DNA of 64,000 nucleotides. It comes from Macrocystis pyrifera (lineage: Eukaryota > Sar > Phaeophyceae > Laminariales > Laminariaceae). Both the position numbers and the translations under genes were made by a program. How positions within the stretch are numbered: the stretch's first letter is position 1; each line of letters begins with the position of its first letter. Positions 53,617 to 62,642 of the stretch are shown in pieces. The notes under the pieces were generated by a model. The model made no database searches and was not told the origin of the DNA. It worked only from the letters and a program-made list of their open reading frames with translations. Where the stretch lies: assembly GCA_031763025.1 (NCBI GenBank), contig JASSKH010000031.1:3397783-3461782 (forward strand), read 5' to 3'.

Positions 53617-54167
53617 ATCACTGTCCATGAAAATAAGCACCTTATTGATTGAATATCTGTATACAAACGTTCTTTATATTAGGGGGATATAATGTTTCTG
53701 AATAGAAGCACTGTATTCGTTGACTACTTGTATTAAGAAAGTTATTATTTATATTTGGGGACATAATGTCCCTGAAAATAAGCACCGTATTGATTGAATG
53801 TTTGTATAAAAATGTTATTAATATTTGAGAACAAAATGTCTCTGAAATTAGCACTGTATTCACTGAATACTTGTATACAAAATTTATTAATATTTGAGAT
53901 ACAGACTGTCTCTGAAAATAAGCACCGTATCGATTGAATATTTAATATACAAAATTTATTTACATTTGGAGACAGAGTGGCGTATCTGGTCATTGTTTTG
54001 GCTGCTATCTCGGGGGCAGCGAAAGAGGGCTATAAGTCATAACGCCTGTATTCATAGGAAGCGCTACGTACGCTGCACATAAACAGACACCTGAGTGTAA
54101 TCCTACGTCCTAAGGGCAGTCCTTAAAGGGTTAGCGTACAAGCGGTGCTTATTTTCAGGGACAGAGC
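53617..54167. mobile_element. tandem-repeat array bounded by inverted ends
   Basis: About five units of roughly 76 bp (CTGAAAATAAGCACCGTATT, GATTGAATATTTGTATAC, TTATTAATATTTG, GGACATAATGTC) at 53627-53970. The same end motif occurs inverted at 54143-54166 (GTGCTTATTTTCAGGGACAG), suggesting a non-autonomous element with internal tandem repeats. Confidence 0.65.
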
Positions 54168-54228
54168 GGCGAAGGCAGCCGGCCGACTGAATTATTACAC
54201 CATTACTGCCTGTACGTACACTATTATA

Positions 54229-54338
54229 TTACGGGGGGCCATCGTAAATAGGACCAAATATTGTTAGTAAAAATATGGAAACATATGGGTGTTTTTATGT
54301 ACCGTAGGTCCTATTAACTACCTGTATGGTCCTCCGTA
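54229..54338. mobile_element. micro-MITE, family M1
   Basis: TTACGGGGGGCCATCGTAAA left; right end TATGGTCCTCCGTA. Confidence 0.85.
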
Positions 54339-54481
54339 TTAGTCTCTTTTCCTCAACAACAAAAAAAAACACACACACACACACAAACACAGACGTCGAG
54401 CCACAAAACGCGCCAAATCACATATCCGCACACTACAGCACGCAACTACTGTATACTGTCGTACCTATCACAGCCAACTAG

Positions 54482-54585
54482 TACGGGGGTCCACAGTTAA
54501 CGGGACCAAATATTGTTAGTAAAAATAGGTAAATATATAGTTTTTTATGTATACCATAGGTCCTATTAACTATGTACCCCCGTAA
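54482..54585. mobile_element. micro-MITE, family M1
   Basis: TACGGGGGTCCACAGTTAAC left, TTAACTATGTACCCCCGTAA right. Confidence 0.88.
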
Positions 54586-54597
54586 TAGTAAACCATT

Positions 54598-54708
54598 TAC
54601 GGGGGACCATAGTAAACAGGATCAAATGTTGTTAGTAAAAAATAGGCAAATATTCAGGTTTTTATGTGTGCCATAGGTCCTATTAACTACAGTATGTACC
54701 CCCGTAAT
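54598..54708. mobile_element. micro-MITE, family M1
   Basis: TTACGGGGGACCATAGTAAA left, AGTATGTACCCCCGTAA right. Thirteen bases from the previous copy. Confidence 0.88.
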
Positions 54709-55098
54709 AATCGGCGGCTCAAAAGTAAGTTCGCCGACAAACTCAACAGCCCTAGTATTAATAGTCTCGAGTGGTCTGTCTGTCCAAAAAAAGCATGCGG
54801 GCAGTCCACAAAAAAGACATAAAGATATCCCTTTTGTAGAGCCGCGGGTCGGCACGACTTCACGACTAACGACTAATCGGCCAAGGCACCGTGCGCCAAC
54901 TGACTGAACTTTAGTCAAGTTGACTGACGGAGGGAGTCAGCTCATGACCAGCCGACTCATGCGGTCACCGGTTTCGCGGAAGGTGTTTGTCGCGCTTCGA
55001 GCTCCAGCTTTTACGTAGACCCTCCATTCCCTCGGGGGGGAAAAAAAACATTCATAATTATAGTCATATGCAAGTTTCGGGACAGCATTGCAGCACTA

Positions 55099-55204
55099 TT
55101 ACGGGGGACCATAGTAAATAGGACCAAATATTGATAGTAAAAAAAGGTAAACATGCAGGTTTTTGTGTACACCCTAGGTCCTATTTACTATGGTCCCCCG
55201 CAAT
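55099..55204. mobile_element. micro-MITE, family M1 (well preserved)
   Basis: TTACGGGGGACCATAGTAAA left, TTTACTATGGTCCCCCGCAA right. Confidence 0.88.
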
Positions 55205-56342
55205 AACTAAAAACGATAATTCGGGATTACGGGAAGAAGGAAGCAGCCCGGGGGGGGGGGAGGGACAGGGCTATCCGACTCACTAGGCTTCTTGGAACTG
55301 AGGATTCTTGTGGGAAAGGATTGTCAAGCCTTGGCCCGGCAAGGACTGGACACCCACCATGGAGGCAAAATTCTTATCAAGTAAAAAGATGATGACATTC
55401 AGATTTCGCAGTGCATACTAAAACGGTTAACTAGAGATCGCCAGAAAAAAGGAAGGAGCTGGGGGGGAGGGGGGGGGTGACAGACCAATACCAATGGCGT
55501 GGGGATGCAGCCAGAACGCGGCTTGGAGCACAGAGAGTAGAAAACCAGAGGGGCATGCAACGAAAAGAGAAGAAGCAAGGACACCCACGCAAGACGGAAG
55601 CAGGTACAGAAAGGAGTTACTGCTGTAGGACCTTGCGCACGGAGCTCCTTTCTATTTCTATTTCAGGTTTGCCTTGGTTTTCTTCTTTCGGGGTGGAATG
55701 TTTCAGACTTATCAACGTTGAAGCTCATGCTGAACAATGTCGGATGGCAAACACAACAACGATAACAAATTGGTTAATTTCCCCGCTGAAATTTGACTTT
55801 TTTTGTAATGCTAACAATCCCCCCAGCCCCACTCCTCCACTGATCCATTGAGTTGTCTGATGTCTGGCTGTCCGGTCTTGGCATGTAGAGTTCAAGATTC
55901 CGTACTACCAAAAAAAAAAAAGTAGGAATAGAAAAATTGACCCAAGAGCTCCGGTGGGGAATTAGCCGCGAGCGCACCGAGGGCACTCTTATGTATCGCT
56001 CCGTATATGTTCGACCAGATTGCGCGTTTGAGAAATATGTCAGCTGAGAGGCGTTGTAGAGAGCAAAGGCTGTTTTTTTAAGCTCGCCATAGTCTTACAA
56101 GGAAGGACCCAGACCTGTATTGCGAGCGGTTGTCGACGTTTTAACCATACCAGAACCAAGAACCTGCACTTTCTACGAAGAGCCGTCAGGTAGGGCGGGG
56201 TGCTGATCAGCGAAGTCAGTACAATGCATACTGTCTGTATAAATCAGCAACCAGCACACTAGATTCCCCAGTACACTGTCGCGGCGAAGCCGCAACTTGC
56301 CGGCGAAGCCATCTCTAGTGGCGTCGTCGCGAGCCATCCCCG

Positions 56343-56373
<31 letters not shown>

Positions 56374-56510
56374 CGGCTGGTGAAGGGGCCCCGCCGGAGG
56401 ACCTAAATTAGGGGGCATTCGCTCAACTTCCCATGACAATCCGGGGAAACTATCGGTCTGGGTTTGGTAGCGGGGGACAATAACTCGTTCAGCGCGCGCA
56501 AAGCTTCCGC

Positions 56511-56575
<65 letters not shown>

Positions 56576-57220
56576 TTTTCGCGCATATGCACTGAGGTTT
56601 TCTGTTGTACGTGTGGGAGGCCGTTCCGTGGGTGCGTATACAAATGACAATATAATTTTCTACGACTTTCAAGAAACTGATCAATCCACTGGTGCTCTCT
56701 GCCAGTGTACATATATTCCCAGTACATATATACTAGCTGTACATCCTTATTACTTTCCAGCGCTCTGAACCAGCCATGTCTCCCGTTTGCCCCCCCGCAC
56801 GTGCAGCTCTGGTTGGAAACATAAGAAACACTTATACATTAATATCAATACCAAGAGGTTCTTATATTTCGACCAAGAGTAGCAAAGGGCATGCCTCCAT
56901 GCTTTTCGCGTAGAGGGTTCAGTCAGTATTTCCACCGCTTGTCAATTTTCAATCGACATTTGCCAACCTATGTTCTCGCGGCTTCCGCGATGAGAAAAGG
57001 AGACATGGAAGTACTTTTTTTGTTTGTTTTTGTTAACTGTTTCTTTTTTTTAAACCGTTGGTTTCCGAATCCCAGCCCTCATACTCTACGCTCGCACGCT
57101 ACAGCAATAGTTTCGAGGTAAACCCCTGCAAGTAGACCACCTGGCTGTGCGACCGTAACTGCTGCTTGCTGTCTCCCACTGTTAAGTTGAAGGTCGCGAC
57201 GCCACTTGCTAAGTTCAAGG
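55205..57220. other. no gene called; possible far-upstream part of gene 2
   Basis: Short G runs near 55250 and 55460, poly(C) of about 31 at 56342-56372, (CT)n of about 58 at 56512-56570. A minus-strand frame at 56180-56335 starts MARDDATRDGFAGKLRLRRD and has a short hydrophobic stretch VLGNLVCWLLIYT, a weak candidate first exon for gene 2. No splice chain links it. Confidence 0.35.
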
Positions 57221-57224
57221 TCGG

Positions 57225-57500
57225 GACACTTTGTATCCTTTGTTGGGCTTGCCTGGTGAGCACGCGCGCACGTACTCGTTAGTACTCACGTGAGTTGAAT
57301 GCTCAAGAGATACGAGAAGAGCGGCTTTACCTCTTTCGGAGCACGGTGGGAGACTGAGAGCACAAGGCTCGTTCGTGCCTCGCTCGAGAAAACCCCTGGT
57401 TTTCCATTGAAGATGCGCCTCCCAAGTACTACAATTACGATCCCAACACCTGAACCCAGGGTATATATATTCCCGGCCTTTCGGCCTCATACCAAAAACC
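57225..57500. mobile_element. single arm related to the 21.7-kb fold-back element
   Basis: GGGACACTTTGTATCC, CTCAAGAGATACGAGAAGAG, GGGAGACTGAGAGC, GAAAACCCCTGGTTTTCCAT, CCAAGTACTACAATTACGAT and AACCCAGG match the right half of the element at 21965-22150 in the same order. Confidence 0.82.
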
Positions 57501-58163
57501 AGTCCCACAACCCCAGCGCCCATCCTGCACCGTCTGTTCTCTTCGCCCTCTACTTCTTCTCCAACTCCGTTCGATTATTGGTCCTTATAGTACTGCACTC
57601 TCTGGACGTACGTAAACCTGAATCTGACACAAATTTCAAGCAACTTGTCCCCGCAACGGCATAAACGGGCCAACTCAGATCCGGCGTCACATAGCAGGCG
57701 CTTCTCTCCAAAGATGTCAGGAGACATGTCAAGCAACGCAAAACGTGCGCTGTCAAGGGTGTAGGGCCGAGTGTTACAGACTTGGTAAAACCCAACTGCT
57801 GTGGTAGTAGTAGGTTGGTGTCAGTCAAGGCACGTCAGGGCAAAGTTGCTGTCTGTCAAGGGGAGGAAGCGCTGTCGCCTGACATGTTTGCTTCTCCCCC
57901 CACCCCCCCCCGCTACGTACGAACTTCGGTGATACCAGACTGGTGCAGGTTACCGCCTACACGTTGAACATGCTACTGCTGAGGTAAACACCTTCATTCA
58001 GTATCCAAAAGAACAGAAGCCCGCAGCCATACTGTACTGCTTGTACGAACAGTATGATATTGGACCCTGAAATACTGCCAGTATACTCCCCCGAAAGTAA
58101 TTTACTGTAGGTTTCCGCATACTATTAATACCCACCCAGAGACTCCCCAACCAGAGGTTCGGC

Positions 58164-58260
58164 CGTAGGTGTGTGTGTTCTTCACCTGTCACATTAAACC
58201 GTTCTCTCTACCCGACGATATCCAGCACAACCAGTGTCCGTGCCGATTCTTCAATCCTAG
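58164..58260 (+). repeat. dispersed repeat (family of 10.0 kb)
   Basis: GTGTGTGTTCTTCACCTGTC, CATTAAACCGTTCTCTCTAC and CCAGTGTCCGTGCCGATTCT; an inverted copy lies at 62567-62642, so the large inverted repeat may originally have reached further out. Confidence 0.7.
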
Positions 58261-58509
58261 AAAAGATACCAGATACAAGTTGTTATCTGGTCACAAAGCT
58301 ACGCCACAGAGATACTACGTTGCCACGTATATGCAGTAAGCACCGTGGGCAATGCAATGCCATGTCATTATACTGGATACGACAGGCACGACATACACAA
58401 GAATATCGCGATAGTTGATATTTAGAGCCAAATTATGTGCCTCACGAGATTTATACGGACGTTGGGTTAAATAGCGATATTTTCGCCGTACGTGGTCCGC
58501 AACACACAA

Positions 58510-58542
58510 ACATATGCTTGGGGTAATACCCCAAGCATATGT
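58510..58542. repeat. perfect hairpin at the edge of the large inverted repeat
   Basis: ACATATGCTTGGGG-TAATA-CCCCAAGCATATGT: a 14-bp perfect stem with 5-base loop, about 10 bases outside the left arm. Confidence 0.95.
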
Positions 58543-58800
58543 ATACCTGGTAATAAGACCGAAAAAAAAAAAAAAAAACGCTCTGGGGGGGAAGCGATTT
58601 CTAGGTATGAAAAGCCGAATAGTTTAGATGAAACAGGATGAATCAACAATAATATTAATATCCAGTTTCCTCCGTCTTGTTTTTTTGGGAAATAGGGCTG
58701 GCATGTGGCATGCCAAAGCACAGCAGTACGAGGCTCTGGTCTACGGCAGAGCTCTTGACCAGCACTGCGAGGGAATCGCGGTGGCATCCCCGCCTGCTTC

Positions 58801-58909
58801 AGGGATGTACATTATTGTCTTTTTTTGCCGTGGCATGCCGTGGCACGACCTGCGGCAAAACCTTCCACGGCATTAGGGTTGGGGTTAGGGTTAGGGTTAG
58901 GGTACATGG
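58801..58909. mobile_element. telomeric-repeat fold-back element T, copy A (3'-truncated)
   Basis: AGGGATGTACATTATTGTC start, GCCGTGGCACGACCTGCGGC, then four TTAGGG-type units (58873-58902). Flanked by CCCGCCTGCTTC on both sides (58789-58800, 58910-58921). The right arm of the large inverted repeat carries the uninterrupted site, so this is a clean insertion. Confidence 0.85.
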
Positions 58910-59154
58910 CCCGCCTGCTTCTGTAGTTTACTAGCATGCTAAGACGATGTCCTTGTGGCGTTGTTTGATTTGTTATTTGCTGTGTTCCGAGTACTACTGC
59001 TGTGCTGCTGCTGTATGTAGTAGAAGCTCACAGCCCAGCTTTGTGCCCGTACCTTTATTTTTGCTATATACTATACTCGCACGAGAACTGGCTGTTGTAC
59101 AGCAGCAGCAGTATATTTTTTGTTGTTAACTCGATGCTCGTTCTATCGCATTCA

Positions 59155-59334
59155 CAGGGATGTACATTATTTGTCTTTTTTCGCGCGGCATGCCGTGGCA
59201 CGACCTGCGGCAAGCCGTGGCACGACCTGCGGCAAAACCTTCCACGGCATTAGGGTTGGGGTTAGGGTTAGGGTTAGGGTTAGGGCCCCATGGTATGCCG
59301 TGGGGGTCCGTGGAAGATTCCGTGGTATGCCGTG
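59155..59334. mobile_element. telomeric-repeat fold-back element T, copy B (truncated)
   Basis: CAGGGATGTACATTATTTGT start, two GGCACGACCTGCGGCAA units, TTAGGG units at 59250-59285, then CATGGTATGCCGTGGGGGTC and CCGTGGTATGCCGTGG. The closing inverted end is missing. Confidence 0.8.
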
Positions 59335-59635
59335 GGTTATTTCTGCTCCCCCCTGCCAGGCCTGTGTGACAGGTCATCATCCCTACATGCATTCCGGTTA
59401 GCGATAGTGCCTGCTGTTTCCAGCCGCGGAACACCACAACAAGCTGATGAGCGATGTTGCGTCGGCGACCTCGTGCTACTACTGCACTGCTGTAGTAGTA
59501 GACATGAGGTGCTCGTGACGCGCGACCTGGTGCGAGTTGTTGAAAGGTGCTGCTGCTGTTGTAATAGTAAATAAAGTTCAGGTCATCCTTGTTATTTTTT
59601 CCAACTTTCTGCTCCACACCATTTTTTTGTGTCAC

Positions 59636-61205
59636 TTTGGTACGAGATTACGCGGCCATCACAGAACCTTGAGCAAAACTAGAGGCACGAGGAGCCGTGA
59701 CCTTGACCTGTCTTTCCTATGGTGGACTCCCACGGCGCACACATCAACAAATGCTCGTACCGTCGTGTCCGGGGCTAGAGGCAAAAATAGTTTATCGCCG
59801 ATAGCCTGCTCCAAGTCCATGCCCAACAACCCACACAGGCATAAGAATAGACTATGGAATCGTGCTCGTATTTTTAATAGACTACGTCATTCAGCTGTGA
59901 GTTTTTCCAGCTTTCTGCAAACTTTCTGCTCCACACCATTTTTTCGTGTCACTTTGGTACGAGATTATGGGGCCATCACAGAACCTTGAGCAAAACTAGA
60001 GGGACGAGGAGCCGTGACCTTGACCTGTCTTTCCTATGGTGGACTCCCACGGCGCACACACCAACAAATGCTCGTACCGTCGTGTCCGGGGCTAGAGGCA
60101 AAAATAGTTTATCGCCGATAGCCTGCTCCAAGTCCATGCACAACAAGCACACAGAGAGGTAGACGAATAGTCTAACTGCTGCCTTGCTCATTGCGACCAT
60201 GATTCCCTGATCGCACCGATTCAACTGACCAGTCAATCAGTACTAGAGAACTGCTGCCTTGCAAATTGCGACCATGATTCCCTGATCCCACCGATTCAAC
60301 TGACCAGCCAATCAGTACTAGAGCAGTTAGACTATTCGTCTACCTCTCCGTGTGCTTGTTGTGCATGGACTTGGAGCAGGCTATCGGCGATAAACTATTT
60401 TTGCCTCTAGCCCCGGACACGACGGTACGAGCATTTGTTGATGTGTGCGCCGTGGGAGTCCACCATAGGAAAGACAGGTCAAGGTCACGGCTCCTCGTCC
60501 CTCTAGTTTTGCTCAAGGTTTTGTGATGGCCCCGTAATCTGGTACCAAAGTGACACAAAAAAATGGTGTAGAGCAGAAAGTTTGCAGAAAGTTGGAAAAA
60601 CTCACAGCTGAATGACGTAGTCTATTAAAAATACGAGCACGATTCCATAGTCTATTCGTATGCCTGTGTGGGTTGTTGTGCAAGGACTTGGAGCAGGCTA
60701 TCGGCGATAAACTATTTTTGCCTCTAGCCCCGGACACGACGGTACGAGCATTTGTTGATGTGTGCGCCGTGGGAGTCCACCATAGGAAAGACAGGTCAAG
60801 GTCACGGCTCCTCGTCCCTCTAGTTTTGCTCAAGGTTCTGTGATGGCCCCATAATCTCGTACCAAAGTGACACAAAAAAATGGTGTGGAGCAGAAAGTTT
60901 GCAGAAAGTTGGAAAAACTCACAGCTGAATGACGTAGTCTATTAAAAATACGAGCACGATTCCATAGTCTATTCGTATGCCTGTGTGTGGGTTGTTGTGC
61001 AAGGACTTGGAGCAGGCTATCGGCGACAAACTATTTTTGCCTCTAGCCCCGGACACGACGGTACGAGCATTTGTTGATGTGTGCGCCGTGGGAGTCGCCG
61101 TGGGAGTCCACCATAGGAAAGACAGGTCAAGGTCACGGCTCCTCGTGCCTCTAGTTTTGCTCAAGGTTCTGTGATGGCCCCGTAATCTGGTACCAAAGTG
61201 ACACA
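59636..61205. repeat. opposed tandem units of 310-345 bp inside the large inverted repeat
   Basis: Units (GTGTCACTTTGGTACGAGAT, AGCAAAACTAGAGGCACGAG, GCCGATAGCCTGCTCCAAGT) run forward at 59636 and 59945 and reversed at about 60345-60553, 60555-60868 and 60870-61205. Both strands stay open for about 60-90 codons in each unit, but no family is recognised. Confidence 0.88.
60174..60321. repeat. two direct 75-bp repeats at the palindrome centre
   Basis: AACTGCTGCCTTGC, ATTGCGACCATGATTCCCTG, CCGATTCAACTGACCAG and CAATCAGTACTAGAG occur twice in tandem, forming the non-inverted spacer. Confidence 0.92.
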
Positions 61206-61449
61206 AAAAAAAATGGTGTGGAGCAGAAAGTTGGAAAAAATAACAAGGATGACCTGAACTTTATTTGCTATTACAACAGCAGCAGCACCTTTCAACAACT
61301 CGCACCAGGTCGCGCGCCACGAGCACCTCATGTCTACTACTACAGCAATGCAGTAGTAGCACGAGGTCGCCGACGCAACATCGCTCATCAGCTTGTTGTG
61401 GTGTTCCGCGGCTGGAAACAGCAGCAGTTCCGCGGCTGGAAACAGCAGG

Positions 61450-61721
61450 TGTACATTATTGTCATTTTTCGCGACATGCCGTGGCATGCCGTGGCACGAC
61501 CTGCGGCAAAACTTCCACGGCATACCACGGAATCTTCCACGGCATACCACGGAATCTTCCACGGACCCCCACGGCATACCATGGGACCCTAACTCTAACC
61601 CTAACCCTAACCCCAACCCTAATGCCGTGGAAGGTTTTGCCGCAGGTCGTGCCACGGCTTGCCGCAGGTCGTGCCACGGCATGCCGCGCGAAAAAAAAAA
61701 GACAAATAATGTACATCCCTG
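61450..61721. mobile_element. telomeric-repeat fold-back element T, copy C (complete, 9-bp target duplication)
   Basis: Ends TGTACATTATTGTCATTTTT and the inverse near 61716 (GACAAATAATGTACATCCCT); terminal stems of about 75 bp include GGCACGACCTGCGGCAAAAC. The interior has CCACGGCATACCACGGAATC units and CCCTAA repeats (about 61588-61620). AACAGCAGG flanks both sides (61441-61449, 61722-61730), and the left arm has the empty site CCTGCTGTTTCC. A 9-bp duplication is typical of Mutator-like elements. Confidence 0.88.
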
Positions 61722-62566
61722 AACAGCAGGCACTATCGCTAACCGGAATGCATGTAGGGATGATGACCTGTCACACAGGCCTGGCAGGAGGGAGCAGAAA
61801 TAGACGGCGAACACGCACGAAAAAATCCAAGCAGACATGAAGAAGAAGACACAACACATCCTTGTGCAGACACATCCTCTATCACCATCTTGGAAAGTCA
61901 CTCAACAACAGCGACTCCACCGACGCACTTCGCGCTGCCACCGGCGATCTTTGTGCGCATCGACGCTTCACCAGTCGCACGCCGCCGAATCGAGACCCGG
62001 TAAGCTCGTTGGTGAATGCGATACTGCGAGCGTAGCGAGAACGAGCATCGAGTTAACAACAAAAAATATACTGCTGCTGCTGTACAACAGCCAGTTCTCG
62101 TGCGAGTATAGTATATAGCAAAAATAAAGGTACGGGCACAAAGCTGGGCTGTGAGCTTCTACTACATACAGCAGCAGCACAGCAGTAGTACTCGGAACAC
62201 AGCAAATAACAAATCAAACAACGCCACGAGGACATCGTCTTAGCATGCTAGCAAACTACAGAAGCAGGCGGGGATGCCGCCGCGATTCCCTCGCAGTGTT
62301 GGTCAAGAGCTCTGCCGTAGACCAGAGCCTCGTACTGCTGTGCTTTGGCATGCCACATGCCAGCCCTATTTCCCAAAAAAACAAGACGGAGGAAACTGGA
62401 TATTAATATATATTATTGTTGATTCATCCTGTTTCATCTAAACTATTCGGCTTTTCATACCTAGAAATCGCTTCCCCCCCAGAGCGTTTTTTTTTTTTTT
62501 TTTTCGGTCTTATTGCAAGTGGTATAGTAAAATTCGGTAAAAATGGAATATAGACGAGACGTACTA

Positions 62567-62642
62567 CGCACCTTGCACGGACACTGGGCTTGCTGGATGT
62601 CGACGAGTAGAAGAACGGTTTAATGTGAAGAACACACACACA
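62567..62642 (-). repeat. dispersed repeat (family of 10.0 kb), inverted
   Basis: TTGCACGGACACTGGGCTTG, CTGGATGTCGACGAGTAGAA, GAACGGTTTAATGTGAAGAA; closer to the 10.0-kb copy than to the 58.2-kb one. Confidence 0.75.

Larger units (their letters stand above)
58552..62514. repeat. large inverted repeat, arms about 1.6 and 2.2 kb
   Basis: The left arm 58552-60180 and right arm 60322-62514 are inverted copies. The outer ends are AATAAGACCG and CGGTCTTATT; the inner ends are ATAGTCTAACTGCT and AGCAGTTAGACTAT. The arms differ by insertions: a fold-back copy in each at different sites, and an extra tandem unit and about 250 extra bases (61800-62035) on the right. No protein is assigned. Confidence 0.92.

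Noticed and set aside
53627..53970. CRISPR-like array (repeats at regular spacing)
   Set aside because: Units of about 76 bp are repeats throughout, without unique spacers, in a eukaryotic setting with no cas genes; it is a tandem satellite.
59976..61206. Repeated protein-coding genes (frames starting MCHFGTRL or MDLEQAIGDK)
   Set aside because: Both strands of the same repeat unit are open, unit ends break the frames, and no family is recognised; treated as repeat.
58866..61620. Telomere-to-telomere fusion (TTAGGG then CCCTAA facing each other)
   Set aside because: The arrays are only 3-5 units long, lie inside an inserted fold-back element, and have empty sites in the opposite arm.
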